The notes: generated by a model from the sequence alone, not told the origin. Shown: positions 21,240-30,421, counted from the stretch's first letter. The stretch: 64,000 nucleotides of DNA from Rhodanobacter denitrificans (GCF_003335105.1 NZ_QFWQ01000007.1:201336-265335), one strand, 5' to 3'. A program made the numbers and translations.

Positions 21240-22445
21240 ATGCCCCTTCCCATGACACCCCTCGCGGTCACCGCCTACACCGCCACCTCCGCCATGGGCA
21301 GCGGCCTGGCGGCACAGCTCGATGCGCTCGAGCGCGCCCGCAGCGGATTGCGCCCCAACGACATCAGCAGCGCGCCGCTGGCCTGCTGGATCGGCCGTGT
21401 CGACGGCGTGGAGGACACTGCCCTGCCCGCCGCGCTCGCCGCCTGGGACTGCCGCAACAACCGCCTGGCCTGGCTGGGCCTGAACCAGGACGGCTTCCTC
21501 GACCGCGTGGGGGCGGCGCGCGCACGCTACGGCGCCGCCCGCGTGGCGCTGCTGCTGGGCACCTCCACCGCCAGCATCGGCGCCACCGAGGAGGCCTATC
21601 GCCGGCTCGATCCCGATGGCGGCATGCCCGACGACATGCTGCGCCCGGCGATCCACGCGCCGCATTCGCTGGCCGGGTTCGCTGCCGCCGCGCTCGACCT
21701 GGAAGGGCCGTGCCTGACCGTCTCCACGGCCTGCTCGTCCAGCGCCAAGGTGTTCGCCAGCGCCGAGCGGATGCTCCGCCTCGGCCTGGTCGATGCGGCG
21801 GTGGTCGGCGGCGTGGACACCCTGTGCGACAGCGTGCTGTTCGGCTTCAACGCGCTGGAGCTGGTGTCGCCCGAGCCGTGCCGCCCGTTCGACGCCGCGC
21901 GAAACGGCATCTCGATCGGCGAGGCCGCCGGCTTCGCCCTGCTGGAGCGCATCGAGGCGGCGCCCGATGCGCCGCGGCTGCTCGGTTATGGCGAGGCCAG
22001 CGACGCACACCACATGTCCACGCCGCACCCGGACGGCCTCGGCGCCGAACTGGCGTTGCGCGACGCGCTGGCGCGCGCCGGCCTCGACGCGGCGCAGGTG
22101 GACTACATCAACCTGCACGGCACCGCCAGCCTGAAGAACGACGCGGTGGAGGCGGCGCTGGTCAGCCGCACCTTCCCTGCCACCACGCGGGCCAGTTCGA
22201 CCAAGGGCTACACCGGCCACACGCTGGGCGCGGCCGGCATCGTCGAGGCGACCATCGCGCTGCAGGCGATCGAACACGGTCTGGTGCCCGGCAATCTCGG
22301 CGGCGACACGCCCGATCCGATCTGCGGCGCGCACTTCGCCTGGCGCAACGAACACCGGCGCGTCGACGTGGCGCTCAGCAACTCGTTCGGCTTCGGCGGC
22401 AACAATGCCTGCCTCGCGTTCGCCCGCGCGGGGTCCGCCGCATGA
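21240..22445 (+). CDS. Beta-ketoacyl-ACP synthase of the aryl-polyene cluster
   Basis: KAS I/II-type condensing enzyme, 401 residues, elongating the polyene chain on ACP. The thiolase-fold Cys-His-His set is complete: TACSSSAKV (Cys165), the first His in NLHGTASLKND and the second in KGYTGHTLGAAG. The C-terminal SNSFGFGGNNACLAF is typical of KAS. It resembles the ApeO/ApeR ketosynthases of aryl-polyene clusters. The stop overlaps the start of the chain-length factor (ATGA), so the two are translationally coupled. ATG at 21240 and ATG at 21252 are both possible starts; neither has a strong ribosome site. Confidence 0.92.
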   Translation: MPLPMTPLAVTAYTATSAMGSGLAAQLDALERARSGLRPNDISSAPLACWIGRVDGVEDTALPAALAAWDCRNNRLAWLGLNQDGFLDRVGAARARYGAARVALLLGTSTASIGATEEAYRRLDPDGGMPDDMLRPAIHAPHSLAGFAAAALDLEGPCLTVSTACSSSAKVFASAERMLRLGLVDAAVVGGVDTLCDSVLFGFNALELVSPEPCRPFDAARNGISIGEAAGFALLERIEAAPDAPRLLGYGEASDAHHMSTPHPDGLGAELALRDALARAGLDAAQVDYINLHGTASLKNDAVEAALVSRTFPATTRASSTKGYTGHTLGAAGIVEATIALQAIEHGLVPGNLGGDTPDPICGAHFAWRNEHRRVDVALSNSFGFGGNNACLAFARAGSAA

Positions 22446-23239
22446 CCGCGCTGAGCGTCCATGTGGAAGGCGTCGGCCTGTGGTCGCCGCCGCTGGCCGA
22501 CTTCGCGGCACTGCGGAACCTGCTCGCCGGTAGCACGCCGGAGCCGGCGCCGGCGCGACCCTCCGCCGCCATGCTGCCGCCGAACGAGCGCCGCCGCGCA
22601 CCGGAGAGCGTGCTGCTGGCGATCGAAGTGGCCGGCCAGGCGCTGGCGATGAGCGGCCGCGACGCCGCCGCGCTGGCCTGCGTGTTCGCCTCCTCGCATG
22701 GCGACCAGGCGATCACCGACTACATGTGCGCCACCCTGGCGCACTCGCCGATGGAACTGTCGCCGACCCGCTTCCACAATTCGGTGCACAACGCCGCGGT
22801 CGGCTACTGGACCATCGCCACCGGCTGCCACGCGCCGTCCACCGCGGTCTGCGCCCAGCGCGAGAGCTTCGGCGCCGGCCTGCTCGAGGCGGCCAGCCAG
22901 GTGCTGGCCGAACAGCGCCCGGTGCTGCTGGTATGCAGCGACACCGCCAGCAGAGGCCCGCTGGACGAAGTCACCGCCTGCCGCCTGCCATTCGGCTGCG
23001 CGCTGGTGCTGGCGCCGCAGGCCGGCGCCACCACGCTGGCCCGGCTCGACCTCGGCCTGCAGCCGCGCGCGGCCCTCGACGCGCCACTGCCCGAGCCGCT
23101 GGCCGGCTGGCGCGAGGGCAATCCGTCAGCGGTGAGCCTGCCCTTGCTGGCCCTGCTCGCCGCCGGCCGCGGCGGCCACTGCCGACTGGCCACCACCGCT
23201 ACACTGGAATTGCACATCGACATGGAGCCCGTCGCTTGA
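22442..23239 (+). CDS. Beta-ketoacyl synthase chain-length factor (inactive KS partner)
   Basis: A 265-residue truncated KS-like protein, probably dimerising with the upstream ketosynthase to set chain length. It keeps the N-terminal half of the fold (HVEGVGLWSPPLADF, SSHGDQAITDYMC, TRFHNSVHNAAVGYWTIATG) but not the two catalytic histidine motifs. The segment ATGCHAPSTAVCA marks the aryl-polyene CLF group (ApeC-like, ketoacyl-synt_2 domain). It overlaps the genes on both sides by 4 bp, with ATGA at its start and TTGA at its end. Confidence 0.85.
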   Translation: MTALSVHVEGVGLWSPPLADFAALRNLLAGSTPEPAPARPSAAMLPPNERRRAPESVLLAIEVAGQALAMSGRDAAALACVFASSHGDQAITDYMCATLAHSPMELSPTRFHNSVHNAAVGYWTIATGCHAPSTAVCAQRESFGAGLLEAASQVLAEQRPVLLVCSDTASRGPLDEVTACRLPFGCALVLAPQAGATTLARLDLGLQPRAALDAPLPEPLAGWREGNPSAVSLPLLALLAAGRGGHCRLATTATLELHIDMEPVA

Positions 23240-23991
23240 ATACCCCCGCCGCGCGCTGGTGCGTGCTGATCCCCTGCCTCAACGAGGAGGCCGCGATCCG
23301 GTCCGTGCTCGAATCCGTGCTGGCGCTGGGTGCGCCGGTGATCGTGATCGACGACGGCTCGGACGATCGCACGCCCGAGATCGTCGCCGCCCTGCCGGTG
23401 ACCCTGCTGCGCCATGACGAACGCCGCGGCAAGGGCGAGGCGCTGCGCCACGGCTTTCGCGAAGCGCTGCGGCAGGGCTACGACGCGGTGCTGACGATGG
23501 ACGGCGACGGCCAGCATCTGGCCGCCGACATCCCGCACATCGTGGCCGCCGCGCAACGCTACCCGCAACACATCGTGATCGGCGCACGCCTGCTCGACCG
23601 CGAGCAGCAGCCGAAGGGCCGCCGCCGCGCCAACGCGGTGGCCGACTGGGGCATCTCGTGGGCCTGCGCGCAACCGGTGGCCGACACCCAGAGCGGGCAG
23701 CGCTGGTACCCGCGCGCGGCGCTGGCACTGGTCGACCTGCCGGCGGAAAACTTCGTGTTCGAAGCGGCGATCCTGATCGCCGCTTCGCGCGAGAAGCAGC
23801 TCGGCGTGGTCTCGGTGCCGATCGCCTCGCGCTATCACGGTGCATTCCGCCCCAGCCACCTCAAGCCGGTGCGCGACGTCACCCGCATCACCACCTACAC
23901 GATCGGCCGGGTGGTCCACTACGGCCACGTGATCCGCAGCTATCGTCGCTCGCGCGGTGCGCCGCTCGTGGTCGACGCTGGCGCGGACTGA
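23236..23991 (+). CDS. Family 2 glycosyltransferase of the pigment cluster
   Basis: 251 residues, GT-A fold. The nucleotide-sugar site IVIDDGSDDRTPEI and the DxD region LTMDGDGQH are present, with QSGQRWYPR and ENFVFEAAILI in the acceptor half. It resembles dolichyl-phosphate-mannose-type GT2 proteins and the GT2 portion of ApeJ-like proteins. It could glycosylate the aryl-polyene head group or lipid, but the substrate is unknown. The start must be TTG at 23236, overlapping the CLF stop by 4 bp, because no in-frame ATG precedes the conserved WCVLIPCLNE. Confidence 0.82.
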   Translation: MNTPAARWCVLIPCLNEEAAIRSVLESVLALGAPVIVIDDGSDDRTPEIVAALPVTLLRHDERRGKGEALRHGFREALRQGYDAVLTMDGDGQHLAADIPHIVAAAQRYPQHIVIGARLLDREQQPKGRRRANAVADWGISWACAQPVADTQSGQRWYPRAALALVDLPAENFVFEAAILIAASREKQLGVVSVPIASRYHGAFRPSHLKPVRDVTRITTYTIGRVVHYGHVIRSYRRSRGAPLVVDAGAD

Positions 23992-23997
23992 TGCGAT

Positions 23998-24735
23998 TCA
24001 GCCCATGCCGCCGTTGACGCCGATCACCTGGCCGTTGATGTAGCCGGCCACGTCCGAGCACAGGAACGCCACCAGCGCGGCGACCTCCTCCGGCTTGCCG
24101 GCGCGCTGCGCGGGCACCAGCTCGCGGATGCGTTCGGACGGGAAGGCCGCCTCGGCCATGCGCCCCTCGATCACGCCGGGCGCCACCACGTTGACGGTGA
24201 TGCCGCGCGAGGCCATCTCGCGCGCCAGCGACTTGCCGGCGCCCACCAGCGCCGCTTTCGCCGCCGCGTAGTTGGCCTGGCCGCGGTTGCCCAGCTGCGC
24301 CGCCGCCGAGCCGATCGAGACGATGCGGCCGAAGCGCGCGCGCGCCATCGGCAGCAGCAGCGGCTGGGTGACATGGAAGAAACCGTGCAGCGAGACGTCG
24401 ATCACCCGGTGCCACTGCGCGTCGCTCATGCCGGCCATCGGCGCGTCGTCGTGGATGCCGGCGTTGTTCACCAGCGCATGGATCGGCCCTTCGGCCAGCA
24501 ACGCGTCCAGCGCGGCACGGGTCGCTTCCGCGTCGGTGACGTCGAACGCGATCGCCTGCGCGCGGCCGCCTGCGGCGACGATCGTCGCCGCGGTTTCCTC
24601 CGCCCGGCTCAGGCTGTGATGGCCGTGCACGATCACCTGCCAACCGGCCGCGGCCAGTGCGTGGCAGATCGCGCCACCGAGCTCGCCGCTGCCGCCGGTG
24701 ACCAGGGCGCGACGTGCGGGAGGGGCTTCGGACAT
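23998..24735 (-). CDS. 3-oxoacyl-ACP reductase (FabG/ApeQ-like)
   Basis: Short-chain dehydrogenase reducing the 3-keto group during polyene extension, NADPH-dependent. 245 residues with the Rossmann motif TGGSGELGGAI (TGxxxGxG), NNAGIHDD, catalytic Ser in VSIGSAAAQ and the YAAAK Tyr-Lys pair, ending in the FabG-like INGQVIGVNGGMG. It is the last gene of the minus-strand pigment operon, 19 bp after the dehydratase gene, and converges on the GT2 gene with a 6-bp gap. No terminator is visible between them. Confidence 0.92.
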   Translation of the reverse strand: MSEAPPARRALVTGGSGELGGAICHALAAAGWQVIVHGHHSLSRAEETAATIVAAGGRAQAIAFDVTDAEATRAALDALLAEGPIHALVNNAGIHDDAPMAGMSDAQWHRVIDVSLHGFFHVTQPLLLPMARARFGRIVSIGSAAAQLGNRGQANYAAAKAALVGAGKSLAREMASRGITVNVVAPGVIEGRMAEAAFPSERIRELVPAQRAGKPEEVAALVAFLCSDVAGYINGQVIGVNGGMG

Positions 24736-24754
24736 GGGAGGACTCGCAGGCGGA

Positions 24755-25189
24755 TCAGCGGGAAGGATGGATCACCGCGGCACGCCCGCTGGCGAGCAGC
24801 CGGCCGCGATGCTCGACGCGGAACGCATATTGCGCGCCACCGTCGTCGGCGTAAAGGCATTCGGCATGGACGTCCAGAGCGCCGTCGAGCCGGTCGACGT
24901 ATTCCTCGAACAGCTGCACCTCGCGCAGGCTGACCAGCCGGCCCGGGCGCACTTCGACCAGGCCGCGCGCACGCGCCAGCAGCGCGCCATGCACCGCCAT
25001 CGCCTGCGCGCCGTATTCGGCCAGATGCACCGCGTGCAGGCCGTGCGCGCTGCGCAGCGGGTTGTCTGCGCGTGCATGGCTGGCGCTGGTTGCGTGGATC
25101 GTGCGCTCGTCCCAGGCCAGCACCGCATCCAGCAGGCACATCGTGCCCGCGTGCGGGATGAGCGCTGCCCAGTCAGTCTTGTCGAGCAT
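24755..25189 (-). CDS. ApeP-like 3-hydroxyacyl-ACP dehydratase (hotdog fold)
   Basis: 144 residues. IPHAGTMCLLDAVLAWDE near the N-terminus contains the catalytic His of the ApeP/FabZ-like group. AHGLHAVHLAEYGAQAMAVHGALLA supplies the hotdog helix, and RAAVIHPSR ends the protein. In aryl-polyene synthesis, two dehydratases (ApeI and ApeP) keep the chain fully conjugated. It overlaps the end of the MMPL exporter gene by 17 bp, so the two are coupled. Confidence 0.85.
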   Translation of the reverse strand: MLDKTDWAALIPHAGTMCLLDAVLAWDERTIHATSASHARADNPLRSAHGLHAVHLAEYGAQAMAVHGALLARARGLVEVRPGRLVSLREVQLFEEYVDRLDGALDVHAECLYADDGGAQYAFRVEHRGRLLASGRAAVIHPSR

Positions 25190-27491
25190 GCGGCGCCATC
25201 AGGATCGACAGGCAGAAGTGGAAGGCCACGCCCAGGCTCACGGTGAGCCCGATCGCGCGCAACACCGGGATCGTGGCCCACGCCAGCATGCCGAACACCA
25301 GCAGCGCGGACAGCACGCAGACGATCGTGGCGTGCAGCGTGCGCCGCTGCTCGGCTGCGTCGCCGGTGTCGCGCTCGAAGAACAGCGCGTAGTGCAGGCC
25401 CAGCCCACCGGCGAGGATCAGCGCGACCAGGTGGAACAGCGAGATCTCGACACCGGCCACGCGCTCCACCGCCAGCACCAGGAAGGTGGCCAGGGTCATC
25501 GGCGCCAGCACGTGCCACGCGCGGCGCAGGCTGCGCAGCGCGAGCGCGATGGTCAGCACCAGCAGCAACGCGGCGGCCGCGAGCGCCTGCAGGATACGCG
25601 AGCGGTAATCAACCACCAGCGATTCGGAGGCGGCCTTCAGGTCGAGCAGGCGCACCGCGCCATGCGTGTCTGCGCCCAGCGCCTGCAACGCGGCCACGTC
25701 GTGCACGCCACTGACCGTGCCCAGGCCCAGCCAGTGGCCGTCGCGCTCGACCAGCATCGCGGCGAGGCGCTGGCCCAGCGGCGTCTGCGCGTAGCGTTCT
25801 GGCGTCAGCGGCGGCAACGTGCGTGCGGTTTGCACATCATTGACGAACGGCCGGAACAGGTCGGCGCGGAACGGCAGGCCCTGCAGCGCCTCGTCCAGCG
25901 CGTGCTGCAGCGTGGCGCGGTCGGGCAGCTTCGCCTGCCGTTCGCGCTGCACGGCCACGCTGGGCAGGTAGCGCGATGGCAGTTCCAGCGCATCGGCAGC
26001 ATGCCGCGCCAGCAGCGCATCGACCCGCGGCTGCAGCGTTTCCGACAGCGCCAGCACGCCCTGCGCGCTCGGCGCCTCCAGCACCAGCAGGTAGCGCACG
26101 TCGGGCGCGCCCAGCGCTTCGCGCAGGCGCGCGTCGTGCTGCAGCAGGTCCGGCGGCAGCGGGGTCAGCGCGGCGAGGTTGTCCTGCCAGAACGGGCCGC
26201 GGGCCAGCGCCAGCATCGCCACGATCGCCGCGGCGACCACGACCGGAATCCAGCGCGGCCGTGGCAGCCGGTCGACCCACGTGCGCGCCCGCAGCAGCCA
26301 ACGCATCGCGGCCACGTCGCGCACGCGCCGCGGCAGCAGGTACGGCAGCAGGTAGCGCGTGCTGAAGCCGGCCACCAGCAGGCCGACGATGGTGAACACC
26401 GCCAGCTGCTTCAGCCCGTTCACGCCGGACGCGTAGAACGCCAGGTAGGCGATGCAGGCCGAGGCGATCGCGGTGAGCAGCAGCGGCCACAGCGTGCGCA
26501 CGCTGGCCACCGCATCCTCGCCCGCACGGCGGTGGCTGAGCACGCGGATCGGGTACTCCTGCGCCACGCCGAGCAGGGTGAAGCCGAACGCCAGGGTGAT
26601 GCCGTGCACCGCGGGGAAGGCCACGATGAGCGCGGCGATGCCGGCCAGCGCGGCGCTGGCGATCGGCAGCGCCGACAGCAGCAGCGAGCCGACGCTGCGG
26701 TACGCCAGCAGCAGCAGCGCGATGAAGCCCACGGTGGAGATGCGCCCGATCCAGTCGGCCTGGTGCCGCGTCTGCGCCGCGGCCACCACGCTGAAGTAGC
26801 CCGGCCCGCTCAGTTCGAGCGTTGCACCGGCACTGCCCGGCAGCGTGGCGAACGCCCGGCGGATGCCGTCGATCGCCTGCTGTTGCGCGCCGGGGTCGAA
26901 ACCGGCGGCGACGGTCTGCACCAGCAGCAGCGCCTCGCCCCATGGCGAGAACCACACGCCTTCGCGCAGCTCCGGCGATTTCGCCGGCGCCCAGCGCTCG
27001 GCCAGCTTCAGCACCTCCAGCGTGGGATCGCGCGGCAGCAGGCCTTTGAGCAGGCTGGCGGCGGGCGAAGACAGATCGTCCAGCCGCTGCTGCAGCTGGT
27101 CGGCGAGATAGGCCTGGTCGAGCGGCTGCGTGTCCAGCGTGGGCGACAGCAGGTAGCGGTAGGGCAGCAGGCCCGCGTCCAGCGCGCCGAGGTCAAAGCT
27201 GCCGTTGAGCACCTGGCTGTAGCGCCGGTCGTTTTTCAGCGCCGCGGCAAGGCCCTGACTCAGCGCCGCCAGCCGTTCATCGGACTGGCCATGGATGGAA
27301 AGCAGCAGCAATCGCGAACCCGGCCCCTCGCCGACCTGCTCCATCAGCAGGCGCTGGTCCGGCGTGGTCGGCGCGGGCATGAAGCTGCGCAGGTCGGTGC
27401 TGACGCGCAGCCGCTGGCTGACCATCCAGCCCAACCCGGCCAGCGCCAGCAACCAGAGCACCAGCAGCGTCGCGCGGGCGCCTGTGCGCAT
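25173..27491 (-). CDS. MMPL/RND-type exporter of the pigment cluster (ApeN-like)
   Basis: A 772-residue inner-membrane protein with two MMPL domains. TM1 is near residues 7-27, a large periplasmic loop follows, then TM blocks around GFIALLLLAYRSVGSLLLSA through LLPYLLPRR, a second loop, and a C-terminal TM block from ALAAAALLLVLTIALALRSL to the end. It is predicted to deliver the aryl-polyene lipid out of the inner membrane. It follows the LolA-like gene by 2 bp. The Met at 27491 is preferred because it starts just after the upstream stop and heads the first helix. An alternative start at 27512 would overlap that gene. Confidence 0.87.
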   Translation of the reverse strand: MRTGARATLLVLWLLALAGLGWMVSQRLRVSTDLRSFMPAPTTPDQRLLMEQVGEGPGSRLLLLSIHGQSDERLAALSQGLAAALKNDRRYSQVLNGSFDLGALDAGLLPYRYLLSPTLDTQPLDQAYLADQLQQRLDDLSSPAASLLKGLLPRDPTLEVLKLAERWAPAKSPELREGVWFSPWGEALLLVQTVAAGFDPGAQQQAIDGIRRAFATLPGSAGATLELSGPGYFSVVAAAQTRHQADWIGRISTVGFIALLLLAYRSVGSLLLSALPIASAALAGIAALIVAFPAVHGITLAFGFTLLGVAQEYPIRVLSHRRAGEDAVASVRTLWPLLLTAIASACIAYLAFYASGVNGLKQLAVFTIVGLLVAGFSTRYLLPYLLPRRVRDVAAMRWLLRARTWVDRLPRPRWIPVVVAAAIVAMLALARGPFWQDNLAALTPLPPDLLQHDARLREALGAPDVRYLLVLEAPSAQGVLALSETLQPRVDALLARHAADALELPSRYLPSVAVQRERQAKLPDRATLQHALDEALQGLPFRADLFRPFVNDVQTARTLPPLTPERYAQTPLGQRLAAMLVERDGHWLGLGTVSGVHDVAALQALGADTHGAVRLLDLKAASESLVVDYRSRILQALAAAALLLVLTIALALRSLRRAWHVLAPMTLATFLVLAVERVAGVEISLFHLVALILAGGLGLHYALFFERDTGDAAEQRRTLHATIVCVLSALLVFGMLAWATIPVLRAIGLTVSLGVAFHFCLSILMAPHARQD

Positions 27492-27493
27492 GC

Positions 27494-28153
27494 TCAAGGT
27501 GCGCCCTGGCACAGCGCCTCAAGCGCCTCGCGGGTGGGTGCGGCCGGCATCCGCGCGGCCAGCGGACCGAGCAGGTCGACCGCGAGGTCGCCGTCGGCTT
27601 CCTGCAGGTGCATGCAGCGCGATGCCTTCGCGTAGCCGTCGATGCGGATGCTGGCAACGGTCTTGGCGACGCGGGCGTCGCGCGGCACCAGGGTCAGCGT
27701 CCACGCGCCGCCGGCGTCGCCGCTCTGGCGGATCTCGAACGCCTGCTGCAGGCGCGCGGCGTCGCCACTGAGCAGGGCCACGAAGCTGTCCAGCAGCACC
27801 TGCAGCTGCGGCGCGCGTTTCAGCGAGAAGTGTCGCGGACTGCGGCCGTCGCGCTGCTGGGTCACCTCGCCGTCGGCGATGGTGGCGGTTTCCTGCTGCG
27901 GATGCTCGACGCGCCGCTGCAGCCGGTCGCCGCCCAGCCACGACAATTCGCCGGAGACCACCAGCGGCCGGTCGAGCACCTGCAGGAAGCGCGCCTCGGC
28001 GAACGCGGTATGCGCCGGTGCCGGCTGGCCCAGCGCGGCCACCAGCGCCGACGCCGAGGCGGCCGGTGCCGGCTCAGACGCCGACGTGCTCGCCCACGGC
28101 AGCAGGCTCAGCAGCAGGCTCACCAGCAGCGGGTGCGTCTTGCCAGAAATCAT
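27494..28153 (-). CDS. LolA-like periplasmic carrier of the pigment cluster (ApeM-like)
   Basis: 219 residues with a signal peptide (MISGKTHPLLVSLLLSLLPWASTSA) and an incomplete-beta-barrel LolA-type domain: AFAEARFLQVLDRPLVVSGELSW, then RRVEHPQQETATIADGEV and LVPRDARVAKTVASIRIDGY. Such proteins pair with MMPL exporters in aryl-polyene clusters and may shuttle the lipid across the periplasm. The reading frame starts inside the acyltransferase gene (80-bp overlap in another frame). It precedes the MMPL gene directly, as in ApeM-ApeN. Confidence 0.82.
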   Translation of the reverse strand: MISGKTHPLLVSLLLSLLPWASTSASEPAPAASASALVAALGQPAPAHTAFAEARFLQVLDRPLVVSGELSWLGGDRLQRRVEHPQQETATIADGEVTQQRDGRSPRHFSLKRAPQLQVLLDSFVALLSGDAARLQQAFEIRQSGDAGGAWTLTLVPRDARVAKTVASIRIDGYAKASRCMHLQEADGDLAVDLLGPLAARMPAAPTREALEALCQGAP

Positions 28154-29036
28154 AGAAGTTGAACCAGTTGTAGGGAGCGACGTGGATGTAGTGTTCCAGC
28201 CGTTTCGCATAGCGGGAAATCAGGGCGTCCAGTGCCGGGCCGCGATCATGCCTCGGGATCTCCACCCGCTCGCTGAACGGTTCGAAGATCAGCTTGTAGC
28301 GGTTGCCGCCCAGGTACAGGCCGAAACACAGCACCACCGGTACCTGCAGCGTATGCGCCAGCAGCCAGGGGCTGATCGGGAACGGCGCCGGGGAACCGAG
28401 CAGGCCGGTACGCCGCAGCACCTCGTGGCCGCGGCCGCGATCGGCCAGCATCGCCACCAGCGCGCCATCCTGGCAGGCCTCGGCCATCGCCAGTGCGATC
28501 GTGGTGCCGTCCTGCGCCGCGTCGATCACGCAGGCGCCCACCTCCGGCGCCAGCGCTTCCAGCAGCTCGGTCATCGCCGGGGTTTTCTGCTTGTCCAGCA
28601 CCACCCGCAACGACATCTGCGGCCGGCGCGCACCGATCGCGCGCAACGCCTCGAAGCTGCCCTGGTGCGAGCCGAACAACAAGACGCCGCGACCCTGCGC
28701 GATGCGCTGGTCGAGCAGGTCCAGGCCTTCGGTCTCGATCTGGAACGGCCGCTCGCCGTGCGCCAGCAGGAAGATCCGGTCCAGGATGGTGGCGGCGAAA
28801 CAATGGATGTGCCTGAGCACCTGCCACGCCGTGGCCGGCCGGCGGAACACGCGCTGCAGGTACTGGCGCGAGGCCCGCCGTTCCGGCCCGCGGCGCAGGA
28901 AGAAGTACAGCGTGATCGGGTACAGGCAAAGCCGGCCCAGGCGGCGCCCGCCGTGCAGCGCGATCGTGCGGATCAGCCACAGCGCGAAACGGCCGCCGCC
29001 TTCGGGCCGACTCTGCCAGTGTCCATGTGTACTCAC
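28074..29036 (-). CDS. LpxL-like lysophospholipid acyltransferase of the pigment cluster
   Basis: 320 residues, LPLAT superfamily, likely inner-membrane associated. The catalytic region is VLLFGSHQGSFEALRAIG, matching the HxxxxE pattern of LpxL/HtrB acyltransferases. A basic N-terminus (HGGRRLGRLCLYPITLYFFLRRG) resembles the family membrane-binding segment, and NWFNFYDFWQ near the C-terminus is a family hallmark. It probably transfers an acyl or aryl-polyene group onto a lipid head group. It overlaps the ApeI-like gene by 4 bp upstream and the LolA-like gene by 80 bp downstream. Confidence 0.88.
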   Translation of the reverse strand: MSTHGHWQSRPEGGGRFALWLIRTIALHGGRRLGRLCLYPITLYFFLRRGPERRASRQYLQRVFRRPATAWQVLRHIHCFAATILDRIFLLAHGERPFQIETEGLDLLDQRIAQGRGVLLFGSHQGSFEALRAIGARRPQMSLRVVLDKQKTPAMTELLEALAPEVGACVIDAAQDGTTIALAMAEACQDGALVAMLADRGRGHEVLRRTGLLGSPAPFPISPWLLAHTLQVPVVLCFGLYLGGNRYKLIFEPFSERVEIPRHDRGPALDALISRYAKRLEHYIHVAPYNWFNFYDFWQDAPAAGEPAAEPAAVGEHVGV

Positions 29037-29332
29037 GTCGCTCCCTCGACCAGGCCGCGTGCCAGCAGCATGCCGTCACGCCGGATCTCGAAACGGATGC
29101 GCGATCCGTCCATCGCCGTCAGATGCAGCTGCGCCGTCTCGTCCGGCAGCAGCGGCGCCGTGAATTTCGCGTCCAGCACGCGGCCCAGCCGCTGGCCGCG
29201 CCAGGCGCGCAGGGCCAGCGCCACCTGCTCCAGCAGCAGCACCCCCGGCACCAGCGGCGCCCCGGGGAAGTGGCCCGGCAACGCCGGATGCTCCGCACCG
29301 ACGCGCAGCGTCTGCTTGAAGCCGGCGTTCAT
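29033..29332 (-). CDS. ApeI-like small hotdog dehydratase
   Basis: 99 residues with the FabA/FabZ hallmark ALPGHFPGAPLVPGVLLLEQ (catalytic His in GHFPG), followed by AKFTAPLLPDETAQLHL strands. Together with the ApeP-like enzyme it should dehydrate 3-hydroxyacyl intermediates to build the conjugated polyene. It is shorter than FabZ (about 150 residues) but matches the size of ApeI-type proteins. ATGA overlaps join it to the genes on both sides. Confidence 0.85.
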   Translation of the reverse strand: MNAGFKQTLRVGAEHPALPGHFPGAPLVPGVLLLEQVALALRAWRGQRLGRVLDAKFTAPLLPDETAQLHLTAMDGSRIRFEIRRDGMLLARGLVEGAT

Positions 29333-30048
29333 GGCGCCACCGCGCGCTTGCCGTGCAGCAATTGGGGCCAGTGCAGCACCAGCTGCAGCAGCATGTCGTG
29401 CAGGCCGGGATGCGGCAGATGGCGCAGTCGCCAGCGGCGATAGAGGTATTCCAGCAGGAACGCCGCGCCCAGCAGCAGGTAGCCACCCAGGTGCAGCCAT
29501 GTCGCGGCCCAGCGCTCGGGCACCGGCAGCGGCGAGGCGACGCCGGCGCGCGCCAGCAGCCCGCTCTGATCGGCGCACAGCAGCAGCACGGCCAGCAGCA
29601 GCGCCTGGGCGCCGAGCAGCGCCGTCCAGAACCAGGTGACCTGGCGCGCGTAGGCGGCCACTCCCGGCTGCTGCAGGCGTTCGGCGCCTTCGATGGCGAC
29701 GATGAAGCGCTGCACCAACGGCTCAGCCGTGCCCAGCGTGCGGCCGAACCAGTACGCCAGCAGCGCATTGATGAGCACCGGCACCGCCTCCAGCAACAGC
29801 TCGGCAAAGCCGTAGCGCCAGGTCAGCAACAGGCCGGCCAGCAGGCCCGACCACAGCAGCCACGACGCGGCGCGGCGTGCCACGAGCTGCGGCAGCAGCA
29901 GCACGGTCGCCAGCAGGGCCAGCGCCAGCAACGCGAAGACCTGCCGCTGCGTCACCGCACCGGCGATCGCCAGCAGCGGATAGGCCGGCAGCAGCAGCAA
30001 GCCAAAGCGCCGCGTGGCGTGATCGGACGAAAGTGAAGAGGACGTCAT
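29329..30048 (-). CDS. COG4648-family membrane protein of the aryl-polyene cluster
   Basis: 239 residues with about six hydrophobic segments: LLLLPAYPLLAIAGAV, VFALLALALLATVLLL, SWLLWSGLLAGLLL, LLLEAVPVLINALLAYWFG, FWTALLGAQALLLAVLLL and LHLGGYLLLGAAFLLEYLY. PLVQRFIVAIEG between helices is characteristic of this family, which occurs next to ACPs in aryl-polyene clusters. Its biochemical role is unknown. It follows the ACP gene after 103 bp and overlaps the ApeI-like gene by 4 bp. Confidence 0.8.
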   Translation of the reverse strand: MTSSSLSSDHATRRFGLLLLPAYPLLAIAGAVTQRQVFALLALALLATVLLLPQLVARRAASWLLWSGLLAGLLLTWRYGFAELLLEAVPVLINALLAYWFGRTLGTAEPLVQRFIVAIEGAERLQQPGVAAYARQVTWFWTALLGAQALLLAVLLLCADQSGLLARAGVASPLPVPERWAATWLHLGGYLLLGAAFLLEYLYRRWRLRHLPHPGLHDMLLQLVLHWPQLLHGKRAVAP

Positions 30049-30151
30049 GCCGGGTTCCGCATCGGCTCCGCCGGAACGTCGAGCCTGCCACGGGCAATGG
30101 AACGGCACATGAAGGGCGTGTCGCGGACGCGGCCGGGCCGAACCGCCGGCG

Positions 30152-30421
30152 TCAACCGGCGCGGTGCTGCTCGACGTGCGCGGACAGCGTGCGCAGGCTG
30201 GTGAAGATCTGCCGGTTGGCCGGGTTGTCCGAGCGCAGCTGGAAGCCGTAGCGTTTGGACACGGCCAGGGCGATTTCCAGCGCGTCGATCGAATCCAGCC
30301 CCAGTTCGCCGCCGAACAGCGGCGCATCCGGGTCGATCTGTTCGGGGGTGACGGAGTCGAGATTCAGGCATGCCACCACCAGGGTGGCCAATTCGTGCTG
30401 CGCCGCTGTCTGTTCCACCAT
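30152..30421 (-). CDS. Acyl carrier protein of the aryl-polyene cluster
   Basis: 89 residues. GGELGLDSIDALEIALA contains the phosphopantetheine Ser44, in the DSL/DSI motif of ACPs. The N-terminus MVEQTAAQHELATLVVACL is the first helix. It is the first gene of the eight-gene minus-strand pigment operon and diverges from the chorismatase gene. Aryl-polyene clusters from E. coli and Vibrio carry two ACPs. Only one is visible here, since the 103 bp that follow hold no second ACP frame. Confidence 0.92.
   Translation of the reverse strand: MVEQTAAQHELATLVVACLNLDSVTPEQIDPDAPLFGGELGLDSIDALEIALAVSKRYGFQLRSDNPANRQIFTSLRTLSAHVEQHRAG

Noticed and set aside
30049-30151. Possible second acyl carrier protein between the ACP and the COG4648 gene
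   Set aside because: Only 103 bp, no DSL/DSI motif and no start in frame; too short for an ACP.
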